The position numbers and the translations under genes were made by a program. Source: Hordeum vulgare subsp. vulgare (lineage: Eukaryota; Streptophyta; Magnoliopsida; Poales; Poaceae). From it: a stretch of DNA of 64,000 nt. Numbering within the stretch: position 1 is the first letter of the stretch; each line of letters begins with the position of its first letter. Location of the stretch: contig NC_058519.1 in the NCBI RefSeq assembly GCF_904849725.1, positions 532,588,316 to 532,652,315 on the forward strand, given 5' to 3'. This document shows positions 12,467-22,886 of the stretch, in pieces. Under the pieces are notes generated by a model. The model saw only the letters and a list, made by a program, of their open reading frames with translations, searched no databases and was not told the origin of the DNA.

Positions 12467-13039
12467 CTAGTTGTTTGTCATTATGAACATTCTTGAGATC
12501 GATATCTCCTTTAGCAACATGATTGCGAATGAAATGATGTCGCATTTGGATGTGTTTTTTTTTCTAGAATGTTGCGCAAGATTACATGCGATCTTAATAG
12601 CACTTTCATTGTCACACAAGAATGGAAATTTTCTAACATGAATGCCATAATCTTTAAGCATTTTAGTCATCCATAGTAATTGGGCACAACATGATCCAAC
12701 GACAATGTATTCAACTTTGGAAGTGGATAAGGATACCGAGTTTTGTTTCTTGGATGTCCAAGAGACAAGAGATCTCCCAAGAAATTGACATGTACCCGAG
12801 GTGGATTTTCTATCAACCTTGCCTCCAGCATAATCCGAGTCGGAATAGCCAACAAGATTAAAAGAAGACCCCTTGGGATTCCATATGCCAAAGTTTGGTG
12901 TATGTGTAAGGTATCTCACTATCGTTTTCACAGCCAATAGACGACACTCTTTAGGTGCTGCATGATAGCGGACACACATGCAAACACTCAACATGATGTC
13001 AAGATGGGAGGTACATAGATAGAACAATGAAGCAATCAT
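12467..13039 (-). pseudogene. S1 RNase H domain and RT end
   Basis: A 190-residue open stretch. VGYSDSDYAGGKVDRKSTSG is the standard copia RNase H start, with the first catalytic Asp in YSDSDYAG; LVSWTSKKQNSVSLSTSKVE follows with a Glu position, and LCDNESAIKIACNL carries a further Asp. The N-terminal part is the end of RT. It degrades RNA in RNA-DNA hybrids during reverse transcription. A frameshift or gap separates it from the RT piece above, so it is not expressed as part of an intact polyprotein. Confidence 0.8.
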
Positions 13040-13093
13040 TGATTGATAAACCTTTTGATCAACGGGTTTGTCCTACTTTGTGAGGTCAAGATG

Positions 13094-13912
13094 TCAACTA
13101 GTAGGAATGGGGGTTCTCATACGTTTGCATTCTTGCATGTTGAACTTTCTGATTAAATCCTTGGTGTAGTTGGTTTGAGAGATAAATGTACCTTGTCTCG
13201 ATTGTTTGATTTGAAATCGAAGGAAGAACTTCAGTTCACTCATCATAGACATCTCATACTTCTCTGACATCAACTTTCCATACTTTTCACTAAAATGTGG
13301 GTTAGTGGAACCAAACATAATATCATCCACATATATTTGGCAAACAAATAGTACTCAATTGACTATTTTAGTGAATAAGGTTTCATCAATTTTACTAATC
13401 TCAAAACCCTTTTCAATGAGAAACTTCGTTAGGCATTTGTAACAAGCTCTAGGTGCTTGTTTAAGACCATATAAAGCTTTACGAAGTTTGTAAACATGAT
13501 CAGGTTTCTTAGGGTTCACAAAACCAGGAGGTTGTTTAACATAAACTTCCTCTTCAATTTCTCCATTGAGAAAGGCACTTTTGATATCCATTTGGTAAAA
13601 ATTTATATAATGGTGATTGGCATAAGCTAGAAGAATACAAATGGCTTCAAGTCTAGCAACAGGAGCATAAGTCTCACCATAGTACATAGCTTTGACTTGC
13701 ATTTGTCCTTGGGATATGAGACGTGATTTGTTGCATACGACTTGTCCGTATTCATCTTGCTTGTTCCAAAAAAAACATCTTGTACCAATGATATTCTGCT
13801 TGCCTTCAGATTTTTCAACAAGTGTCCATACTTGGTTCCTCTCGAAGTTGTGTAGCTCTTCGTGCATAGCGTTCACCGAATCCGGATCTTGAAGAGATTC
13901 TTCTACCTTCAA
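13094..13912 (-). pseudogene. S1 reverse transcriptase
   Basis: Two ORF blocks, 13912-13355 and 13330-13094. The first has DPDSVNAMHEELHNFERNQV, YAPVARLEAICILLAYA, FYQMDIKSAFLNGEIEEEVY and KALYGLKQAPRACY, all canonical copia RT motifs. The second begins at the catalytic YVDD box (YVDDIMFGSTN, about 13336). A stop and small indel lie between them at about 13350, exactly before the YVDD strand. Enzyme dead. Confidence 0.85.
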
Positions 13913-13952
13913 GTGTTCAGTACTAGAGATGAAAGAATAATGCTCACAAAAG

Positions 13953-14778
13953 TTAGCTAAACGAGATTAGAGCGAGTGATTCTCCCGTTTTTATGTCATC
14001 ATAGATTTGTTTCAACGAATGATCTCTCTCCACTCTTGCTTTGATTCTTGACAACTTCTTCTTGTTGGATGGAGGAGCTTCTTCTTCATCATCTTCATCA
14101 TCTTGAGTGTTGTCGTTGATGTCATCATCTTCTTGGGGTGGTGGTGAGGAAGGTTGAGGTGGATCATCATGATGTACTTCTTCCTCTTCTTCATCATGTC
14201 GTGTACCACTTGTGGATGCTTCCATGTCATTTTGCGGTTCACCTTGACGCAAAGTGGGAGCTTCCACTTGAGTTGATGAAGTGCTTTCCTTCACCTCCAT
14301 GGGACAAATCTTTCCAACGGACAAGTCTTTGATACCTTCCGAAGGTTCTTTATCTCCTACATCAATTGGCAATTGTTCGACTTGCGAACCGTTAGTCTCA
14401 TCAAACTTCACATCTACCGTCTCTTGAACTTTTTGAGCGAAGTTGTTGTAGACACGGTAAGCATGAGTTTGATCAGTAACCAAGAAGGAAACCTTCATAA
14501 GATTTAGGTGCAAATTTAGAGCGACAATGCTTATCAAGAATATGACACTTAGAGCCGAATACTCGAAATCATCCAACTTGGGGTTTGTTACCGGTGAGTA
14601 GCTCGTATGCTGTTTTACCGAGAAGCTTGTGCACATACAGTCAGTTTATGGCATGGCAAGCTGTTTCCACGGCTTTTGCCCAAAAGTATCTTGGAGTCTT
14701 GTATTCGTCAAGCATCATTCTCGCCATCTCTATGAGCGTCCTGTTCTTCCTCTCAACAACTCCATTTTGTTGAGGTGT
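13953..14778 (-). pseudogene. S1 integrase C-terminal half and acidic linker
   Basis: From the N1 insertion point downward: TPQQNGVVERKNRTLIEMAR (14778-14720) contains the catalytic Glu of the DDE core, followed by YFWAKAVETACHAIN. The C-terminal part (14636-13953) is a long acidic linker rich in Asp/Glu, Pro and Ser before RT, usual for Sireviruses. A frameshift occurs at about 14640. The N-terminal half of the same gene is at 24286-25261. Confidence 0.8.
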
Positions 14779-14783
14779 GTACG
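14779..14783. repeat. N1 target-site duplication, left copy (GTACG)
   Basis: GTACG here and GTACG at 24281-24285 flank the element exactly. A perfect 5-bp duplication fits gypsy integration and dates N1 as younger than S1. Confidence 0.95.
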
Positions 14784-14939
14784 TGATAATCCACAAGTAT
14801 AGGGGATCGCAACAGTTTTCGAGGGTAGAGTATTCAACCCAAATTTGTTGATTCAGCACAAGGGGAAGCCAAAGAATATTCTCGAGTATTAGCAGTTGAG
14901 TTGTCAATTCAATCACACCTGAAAGACTTAGTATCTGCA

Positions 14940-15045
14940 GCAAAGTAGTGTAATAGCAACGGTAGCAATGGTAACAGTAGCAACAGTGACAACAATAGCG
15001 GTAACAGTAGCATCAGTGACATCAGTAGCAACAAAGTAACGTAGC
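14940..15045. repeat. GTAGCA/GTAACA minisatellite in N1 3' LTR
   Basis: Imperfect repeats built from GTAACAGTAGCA and CAGTGACA units. The counterpart in the 5' LTR is about 23047-23150. The units are degenerate and have no fixed spacer, so this is not a CRISPR array. Confidence 0.75.
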
Positions 15046-15850
15046 AAGGACTAGTAGGAAAAACTCGTAGGCATTGGATCGGTGATGGATAATTATGTCG
15101 GATGACATTGATCATGTAACAGTTATAACATGGGGAGATATGTAACTAGCTCCAGTTCGTCAATGTAATGTAGGCATGTATTCTATATATAGTCATACGT
15201 GCTTATGGAAAAGAACTTGCATGACATCTATTGTCCATCCCTCCCGTAGCAGCGGGGTCCTAATGGAAACTAAGGGATATTAAGGTTCTCATTTTAATAG
15301 AGAACCGGAACAAAGAATTAGCACATAGTGAATACATGAACTCCTCATACTATGGTCATCTCCGGGAGTGGTTCCGGCAATTGTCACTCTGGGGTTGCCG
15401 GGTCATAACACATAGTAGGTGACTACAACTTGCAAGATAGGATCAAGAACACACATATATTGATGAACACATAATAGGTTCAGATCTGAAATCATGGCAC
15501 TCGGGCCCTAGTGACAAGCATTAAGCATGGCAAAGTAGTAGCAACATCAATCTCAGAACATAGTGGATACTAGGGATCAATCCCCATCAAAACTAACTCG
15601 ATTACATGATAGATCTCATCCAACCCATCACTGTCCAGCAAGCCTACGATGATATTACTCACGAATGGTGAAGAGCATCATGGAATTGGCGATGAAGGAT
15701 GGTTGGCGATGACGAAGGCATCGATCCACCCTCTCCGGAGCCCAGAACGGACTCCAGATCTGCCCTCCAGAGGAAGAACAGGTGGTGGCGGCGGCTCCGC
15801 ATCGTAAAATGCGATGAACTCTTCTCCTTGATTTTTTTCCGGTGGAAGCA

Positions 15851-15860
15851 GAATATATAG
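15851..15860 (-). promoter_or_regulatory. TATA box in N1 3' LTR
   Basis: Minus-strand CTATATATTC, about 35 bp downstream of the GC-rich hairpin at 15893-15946. The same ten bases occur in the 5' LTR (23953-23962) and inside A1 (30223-30232). Confidence 0.55.
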
Positions 15861-15892
15861 AGCTGGAATTGGAGGCGGCGAAGCTCCGAGGG

Positions 15893-15946
15893 GCTCACAA
15901 GCCTGCCACGCCCGGCCAGGGGGGCGGGCCTAGTGGGCTTGTGAGC
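15893..15946. repeat. GC-rich hairpin in N1 3' LTR
   Basis: Arms GCTCACAAGCC (15893-15903) and GGCTTGTGAGC (15936-15946) are perfectly complementary over 11 bp, with a GC-rich inner part. The pair at 23995-24046 in the 5' LTR is equivalent. In the A1, A2 and N2 copies the arm is GCCCACAAGCC or similar, so the T-A pair of N1 is replaced by C-G. Confidence 0.8.
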
Positions 15947-16181
15947 TCATGGCTCCGTCCCTCCAGTTGATTCTTGCGCCAGTATTTTTTATATATTCCA
16001 CAAAAAATTCTTGTAAATTTTTAGGTCATTCCGAGAACTTTTATTTCTGCGCAAAAACAACACCATGGCAATTCTGCTGAAAACAACGTCAGTCGGGGTT
16101 AGTTCCATTCAAATCATGCAAATTAGAGACCAAAACAAGGGCAAAAGAGTTTGGAAAAGTAGATACGATGGAGACGTATCA

Positions 16182-16194
16182 ACTCCCCCAAGCT
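16182..16194 (-). other. N1 polypurine tract
   Basis: The minus strand reads GCTTGGGGGAGT immediately before the 3' LTR start TGATACG. This primes plus-strand DNA synthesis. The identical core precedes the A2 3' LTR at 35532. Confidence 0.8.
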
Positions 16195-18160
16195 TAAAGC
16201 CTTGCTTGTCCTCAAGCAATTTAGTTGACAAACTGAAAGAGACAAAAGAAAACTTTTACAAACTCTATTTGATCTTGTTGTCGTAATTATGTCTAACTCA
16301 TATTCAGATTGTCAGCAAGATCATAAGCTAACCACATAAGAATGACATTTAGGTCTCAAGATGTACTCATATCAATAGCATAATCAACTAGCAAGCAATA
16401 ATAATAAGTTTCAAACGTCAACACTTCAATCAAAACAATCATGAAGCAATATGAGCAGGTGGTATCTCGCTAGCTCTTTCTGAGACCGCAAAACATAAAT
16501 GCAGAGCACCTTCAAAGACCAAGGCTGACTGAACATTGTAATTCATGGCAAAGAAGATCCAGTCACAGTCACACTCAATATCAATTAATATCAAAGCATG
16601 AAAATGACAGAGGTGCTCTCTAATTGGTGCCTTTTATTAGAAGAGAACGACTCAACAGAAACGTAAATAGATAGACCCTTCGCAGAGGGAAGCATTGATT
16701 TGCACAGGTGCCAGAGCTCAAGCTTTTAAGACACAGATAAATAATTTTGGGTGGCATGCTTTCATTGTCAAAGCGATGACCAAGAGTTTTCACCATCTTC
16801 CATGCTACACATACTATAGGCGGTTTCCAAACAGAAAAGTAAAGTTTTGACTCCCCCACCACCGATCAATCACACTCCCCGACTAGCCGAATCCTCGAGT
16901 GCCATCCATACCAACAACAATCCAGGGGGAGTTTTGTTTGCAATTATCTTTTCGATTTGATCATGGAACTGGGCATTCCAATTACCGGCCCCTTTCTCGT
17001 GAGTGATAGTGAATAAACATGTATCGAGGATAACACGCCTAGCATGGAAGATACTGACCGCCCCTTGTCACCACATGAGCGGTTCGGGCATGCAAAACAG
17101 ATTATTACTTGAAGGTTTAGAGAGTGGCACATGCAAATTTACTTGGAATGGCAGGTAGATACCACATATAGGTAGGTATGGTGGACTCATATGGAGCAAC
17201 TTTGGGTTTATGGAAGTGGATGCACAAGCAGTATTCCCGCTTAGTAAACGTGAAGGCTAGCAAAAGACTGGGAAGCGACCAACTAGAGAGCGACAACAGT
17301 CATCAATATGCATTGAAATTAACCAACATTGATTGCAAGCATGAGTAGGATATAAATCACCATGAACATGAATATCATAGAGGCTATGTTGATTTTGTTT
17401 CAACTACATGCGTGAACATGTGCCAAGTCAAGCCACTTGAATCATTCAAAGGAGGATACCATCCTATCATACTACATAATAATCATCTTGAAATTCATGT
17501 TGGCATCCAAGACAAACCATTATAAGCTGCTAGCTAATTAAGCATGGCATCAGAAACTATGATCTCTAAGTTGTCATTGCAAACATGTTTCTCTCATAAC
17601 AAAGCTGAATTAAGAATGATGAGCTAGTCATATTTACAAAAACAAAATAGGTCGAGTTCATACCAGCTTTTCCAGGCTCAGTCACTTCATCATATATCGT
17701 CATTATTGCCTTTCACTTGCACGAACGAATGATGTGAACAATAATAAGAGTGCTCGTGCATTGGACTACGCTGGAATCTGCAAGCAAACACAAAGGAGAA
17801 GACAAAGTAATATGGCTCTTTGACACATAAACATATATGCATGCGAGAGCCACTAAACATTGTAACCATGGTCTTCTATCTTGACCCAAAGAAAAAGAAA
17901 ACTATTTACACGGGAAAGCTCCCAACAAGCAAAAGAAGAAAGGGAATTTTTTTGGGTTTTCTTTTTTTAAAACACCACAAAGCAAGCAGAAAAGTAAACT
18001 TACAACTAATTTTTTTTGTGTTTTTCTCAGTTTAAACAAACACACGAGAAGAAAGCGAGAAAAATAAATAAACTAGCATGGATGACACAATGGCAAGGTG
18101 TGAACACCGACTAACAAAGTGAAAGTATGAGCATGAATATAAAGTCGGTGAGAAACACGT
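16195..18160 (-). other. N1 non-coding 3' region with blocks shared with A2
   Basis: About 2 kb without a credible ORF. Two blocks match the same region of A2: CCCTTCGCAGAGGGAAG at 16676-16692 (A2 36125-36141), and a block with GGTGGACTCA and GGATGCACAAG at 17169-17240 (A2 36379-36450). Their order is the same in both elements. Confidence 0.6.
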
Positions 18161-18175
18161 ACTCCCCCAAGCTTA
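18161..18175 (-). other. Internal PPT copy in N1
   Basis: ACTCCCCCAAGCTTA repeats the PPT found at the 3' LTR edge (16182), but here it lies 20 bp downstream of the accessory ORF stop. A2 has the same arrangement at 37019-37031. Confidence 0.6.
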
Positions 18176-18195
18176 GGCTTTTGGCCTAAGTTGGT

Positions 18196-19250
18196 CTACT
18201 CCCACGGAGGGAAATAACCGTCTCCGGGGTACTCCGGAGTGTACTGAGGGTGCCACTGTTGGGTGAGCTCCTTTGGCTCCCACTGATAAACTGGCGTGTG
18301 GTACTCGACTGATAGCTCGGGCACAGGCGCCTGTGGTGGTGCTATGCCCCAATATGCGTAGATGTCCGAGGGCATAATAATGTACCTGCCTAGATGAAGA
18401 CTGAACAAAGAAGGAGCAGGCAAGGTAATAGTCTCACGAGTATCCTGGCTAAACACCAAGTTATAAATCATCCTCTTATTATTATCTCTATCAAGAAAGT
18501 CATGGCAAACCATGCTATCATAATCTAGATATCTCTCAGGAAGAAGCATCTCTTCTTCCTCTTGCAGTCTAATAGGTATCTCAAAATGTCTAGCAAGACG
18601 GGTATCATAGATACCTCCATAAACAACGCCTTTAGTACGGTTTGTGTTCAATCGTTGAGCCACTATAGCGCCCAAGCTATAAGTTTTATCATTATAAAGA
18701 GCTTCACGCAAAACCGCAAGATCTGGGGAGCTAAGAGCCCCAGCTTTCCCACGGCCAATCAAACATTTTCCCACAAATAATGAGAAATACCGAAGCACGG
18801 GAAAATGTATGCTGGCAACTCTAGCGCAAGATAATCCTCTCTCCTCTCCTGCAACAATAGTATCAATGAAAGGCTCCAAGTCCCGTGGACGAGGTTCATG
18901 AATATCCCCAACATAAGGTAATTTGCAAACATTTCAGAAATCTTGAAGTGACATGCGCTGGGGGATATAATATAACTTGAACTCAACCATAGGAGGATCC
19001 TTCCTCGGATAGAAATTAAAGCTTTGCACGAAAATAATAGTGAGGAGGAGGTATTGTGGACACTTATCTTCAACAAATGCGGTAATGCCTACGTTCTCCA
19101 CCAAGTAATAAAAATCCTCATAAAGACCGGCGGCACATAAGAACACATCGCTTGGCCACTCGCATGCTCGAACTTCTGCAACTCGGGGGATCGGATACTT
19201 GGGTTTCTTCTTCTCATTTTCATCTTCCTTGGGGGTTACGGCTTGAAGAG
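18196..19250 (-). pseudogene. N1 accessory ORF, ATHILA ORF1-like protein
   Basis: One reading frame runs from about 19250 to the stop at 18196, interrupted by a single TGA at about 18934. Recognisable segments include VRACEWPSDVFLCAAGLYED, YLLLTIIFVQSFNFY and VEFKLYYIPQRMSLQDF; this 'L.LEFL...V.F.L....LS...F' pattern resembles the plant ATHILA ORF-1 family. The C-terminal part is Pro/Tyr rich and ends PGDGYFPPWE. No clear ATG opens the frame; the stop near 19253 suggests either a lost start or a spliced leader. In ordinary Athila elements this protein's role is not established. It sits where pol would be expected, after protease and an LTR-like hairpin block. Confidence 0.6.
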
Positions 19251-19639
19251 CCTCTTAGGAACCTCCTCATCTTTCCCTTTTTCTTTCTCTGAAAATTTCT
19301 AAAAATTTTAGTGACTCAAGAGAAAAGTGAACGAGGCTCAACAAAACTCATAGCAACTACTCCTTCAAGTGCCTAGAGGCAATATCACACATCAAAACTA
19401 CTTGGGACCAACTAAAATGAACATGCAAAGCTCAAGAACATGGTCACCAAGGCAGCAGAAATACGCAACGAATAAAGCACTAGAGAAAAATCTAATTGGA
19501 CCAATGGAGGAGTCACATACCAAGGAACAATTTCCCCAAAATAGTTTGGTGAATGGGGCTTTGCACAAGGAGATCGAAAAATGCAGCAAGAGGAGCAAGA
19601 ACACGGGTTTGAGCTACGGAATGCTTTTTTCTAGAGGTA

Positions 19640-19830
19640 GGAGAAGGAGATGGGAGCTGGAATAAGTGGAGGGGGCCACGTGGGGCCCACAAGCTTGCCA
19701 GGCCTGGCTAGGGGGGGTGGCCGGGCCTGGTGGGCTTGTGACCCACTGGCGCATCCCCCTGACTAGCTCTCTATCTCATAATTTTTAAAAAATTCCAGAA
19801 AAAATCATACTTGAACTTCAGGGCATTTGA
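19640..19830 (-). promoter_or_regulatory. LTR-like block inside N1 (A/T motif plus GC hairpin)
   Basis: On the minus strand the text CTGGAATTTTTTAAAAATTA is followed by a hairpin (19684-19743; arms CCCACAAGC and GCTTGTG, inner stem CCAGGCC/GGCCTGG) and then TTATTCCAGCTCCC. The LTR of the same element has the matching order: GGAATATATAAAAATAC, hairpin, AATTCCAGC. The TATA box of the LTR is not preserved here. It resembles LTR U3 sequence placed upstream of the accessory ORF. Confidence 0.55.
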
Positions 19831-20071
19831 AGAACTTTTATTTTCGGGACACTTTTCTAAGGGACAGAGAAAGCAGAAAACAAGAAAAACTAAAGCTAAA
19901 TTTATCATTTTTGTTCTAAAGAACCGAAAGTAGAAGTTTGGAAGAGAGGGTTGTGACTCCTAGATTCATCCATCTCATGGTCATCAAAAGAAATCCGTCA
20001 ATGAGGTTGATCAAGTCTCCTTGACAAACTTTTTTCGAATCAAATAAAACCGAAGAATTTTCGAATAGTCA

Positions 20072-20725
20072 CTAGGTTACCTCAATGGGGATGTGCATAT
20101 CCCCAACAAGTAAATCATACTTCATCTTGACAGTAGGTATAGGGCATTCAAAGCTCCCAATAAGAATTGATGATGTTTTTTCAATAGCATTGATGTAATG
20201 TACTCGATATTGTTTCTTCGGAAAATGCACCGTATGCTCATTACCGTTAACATGGAAAGTGACATTGCCTTTGTGGCAATCAATAACAGCCCCTGCAGTG
20301 TTTAAGAAGGGTCTTCCAAGGATGACCGCCATGGCATCATCCTCGGGAATATCCAGAATAACAAAGTCCGTTAAGATAGTAACGTTAGCAACCACAACAG
20401 GCACATCCTCGCAGATGCCGATAGGAAAAGCAGTTGATTTGTTGGCCATTTGCAAGGAGATTTCAGTGGGAGTCAAATTATCCAATTTAAGTCTACGATA
20501 AAGAGAGAGAGGCATAACACTAACACTGGCTCCAAGATCGCATAAAGCAATTCTAACATAGTTTCCTTCAATGGAGCAAGGTATAGTGGGCACTCCGGGA
20601 TCACCTAGTTTCTTAGGAGTTCCACCCTTGAAGGTGTAGTTGGCAAGCATGGTGGAAATCTCAACCTTAGGTATCCTCCTCTTATTAGTCACAATATCCT
20701 TCATGTACTTAGCATAAGGAGCCAT
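20072..20725 (-). CDS. N1 protease-like domain (retropepsin fold)
   Basis: Open for 217 residues. LCDLGASVSVMPLSLYRRL is the active-site loop, with DLGA in place of the usual DSGA or DTGA. ILTDFVILDIPEDDAMAVIL and GRPFLNTAGAVIDCHKG form the second half of the fold. This is the Athila-type form of the gypsy aspartic protease, which processes gag. The ORF ends in a true stop at 20072 and no RT follows. It overlaps the C-terminal gag ORF by a few codons in another frame, so the gag-protease junction is frameshifted. Confidence 0.75.
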   Translation of the reverse strand: MAPYAKYMKDIVTNKRRIPKVEISTMLANYTFKGGTPKKLGDPGVPTIPCSIEGNYVRIALCDLGASVSVMPLSLYRRLKLDNLTPTEISLQMANKSTAFPIGICEDVPVVVANVTILTDFVILDIPEDDAMAVILGRPFLNTAGAVIDCHKGNVTFHVNGNEHTVHFPKKQYRVHYINAIEKTSSILIGSFECPIPTVKMKYDLLVGDMHIPIEVT

Positions 20726-22816
20726 TTGAGCATATCTGTCAAACGCATTTGCAGAAAGACAGGTCTAATCATTTCAACAAAGCGCTCAAAATCCACATCA
20801 TCCTTTTTCTTGGATGGTTTGGGAGGAAAGGGCATGGGTTTCTGAACCCATGGTTCTCTTTCTTTACCATGCTTCCTAGCAATGAAGTCGTTCTTATCGT
20901 ATCTCCTATTCTTAGGTTGTGGGTTATCAAGATCAACAGGTTCAATCTCCACATCCTTATCATTGCTAGGTTGAGCTTGAGCATCAACATGAACACCACT
21001 ATCGATATTATGACTAGGCTCATGTTCATCACCGGATTGTGTTTCGACATCAGAAACAGAGATATCGTTTGGATTCTCGGGTGTAACAGCAGCTGGTTTG
21101 CTAGCATGCAAGTTCCTATCATCTTTCTTTTTCTTCCTATCACTAGGATGACTAGGTGCATCAGTGCTAACTCCTTGAGAATCTTGTTCAATTCTCTTAG
21201 GATGACCCTCAGGATACAAAGGTTCCTAGGTCATTCTACCACCTCTAGTGATGACTCTAATAGAATTGTCATTCAACTCATTGAGCAAATCATTTTGAGC
21301 CTTAAGTACCCATTCTACCTGAGTGGTGACCATAGAGGCATGTTTACTCAAAAGCTTAAGGTCATTGACATTTCTATCCACACAAGCACTTAAATGACTA
21401 AGCATATGAGCATTCTGTTCCAATTGTCTGCTAACATAATCATTGAATTTTTTTTGTTTGGCAACAAAGTTATGAAATTCATCTAAGCATAAGCTAGAAG
21501 GTTTATCAAAAGGAATATCACTCTCATTGAATCTACAAAGAGAATTTACCTCTACTACCTGTGTCTCGTTATCAAGACCATGGATCTCTTCGATAGGTGG
21601 TAGATTCTTGACATCTTCAGATTTAATGCCTTTCTCTTGCATAGATTTCTTAGCTTCTTGCATATCTTCAGGACTGAGGAATAGGATACCTCTTTTCTTC
21701 GGAGTTGGCTTCGGAGGTGTTTCGGGAATAGTCCAACCATTCTCATTGCACAAGATATTATTCAATAAATCTCATCTTGTTCCACAGTTCGTTCCCTGAA
21801 AACACAACCGACACAACTATCTAGGTGGTCCCTAGAAGCATTAGTTAGTCCATTATAGAAGATATCAAGTATTTCATTTTTCTCAAGAGGGTGATCAGAC
21901 AAAGCATTCAGTAACTGGACAAGCTTCCCCCAAGCTTGTGGGAGACTCTCTTCTTCAACTTGCACAAAGTTTATATATCCTGCAAGGCAGCTTGTTTCTT
22001 ATGGACAGGAAAATATTTCTCAGAGAAGTAGTAGATCATATCCTGGGGACTACGCACACAACCAGGAGCAAGAGAAGTGAACCAAGTCTTAGCGTCATCC
22101 TTTAGCAAGAAAGGAAACAACTTAAGGATATATTAGTGGCGGATCTTTTCCTCACTCGTGAATAGGGTGGCTATATCGTGCAGCTTAGTAAGATGTGCTA
22201 CAACCGTTTCAGACTTGTAACCATGAAAAGGATCAGATTCGACCAAAGTGATTAACTCAGGGTCGACAAAGAATTCATAATCCTTATCAGTCACAAAGAT
22301 GGGTGAAGTAGCAAACATAGGATCGTATTTCATTCTAGCGTTCAGATATTTTTCCTTCCACTTGCGTAGTAAATTCTCAAGATCATAGCTATCCTTACAA
22401 GCAAGAAAGTCCTCAGCTACCTCTCCCTCCATAACATAACCCTCAGGTATATCAGTCAATTCATATCTAGGAGAGCTAGTTCTAACAGGCGAAACAACAG
22501 GTTCTACTTCAATAATCTCAGCAGTTTCAGAAGTATCATCACATTCAGCAGCAACTCTAGCAATTTGTGCATCTAGGAATGCACCTAGTGGCAAAGCAGT
22601 ATCAAGGAAAGCATCATCACAAGCATCATGGATAGAAGAAGTAGCATCATCAAGCACAGGCGACACATCAAAATTTCTAGGAGGTGGTGGTGTCGCAAAC
22701 TTACTCATAACTGAAGGTGAATCAAGTGCAGAGCTAGATGGCAGTTCCTTACCTGTCCTCGTAGTTGAGGGCAAGACTTTAGTTTTTGGATCTCTCGGAT
22801 TACTCATAGTGATCAA
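20701..22816 (-). pseudogene. N1 gag
   Basis: Blocks on the minus strand: 22816-22133 N-terminal acidic part with YEFFVDPELITLVE; about 22130-21980 gag core with LLKDDAKTWFTSL and YYFSEKYFPVHKKQ; 21965-21762 core end with LPQAWGKLVQLLNAL and EILDIFYNGL; 21765-21226 helical part with CLDEFHNFVAKQKKFNDYVS; 21219-20701 basic, Pro-rich tail. No zinc knuckle is seen. This is the Athila/plant gypsy gag pattern (W..L, F...F.P). At least three frame breaks (near 22130, 21970 and 21222) make it a pseudogene. Confidence 0.75.
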
Positions 22817-22857
22817 CAGACGTAAATCCCAAGTGACTTAGAGAATAGTGCTAGGCC

Positions 22858-22875
22858 TCCCCGGCAACGGCGCCA
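22858..22875 (-). other. N1 primer binding site, perfect tRNA-Asp type
   Basis: The minus strand reads TGGCGCCGTTGCCGGGGA, complementary to the 3' end of plant tRNA-Asp. It lies 11 bp inside the 5' LTR edge. Confidence 0.85.
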
Positions 22876-22886
22876 GAAAATAGTCT

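Larger units (their letters stand above)
14784..16181 (-). repeat. N1 3' LTR
   Basis: 1,398 bp, minus-strand start TGATACGTCTCCATCG and end GTGGATTATCA. It pairs with 22887-24280. It has an extra block TTTTCGAGGGTAGAG near 14816 that the 5' LTR lacks, and lacks a 14-base TTTCAGTAGCAAAG block that the 5' LTR has near 23036. Confidence 0.9.

Noticed and set aside
20749..21393. 214-codon plus-strand ORF
   Set aside because: It is antisense to N1 gag, which has the recognisable protein; hydrophobic composition is typical of an antisense shadow.
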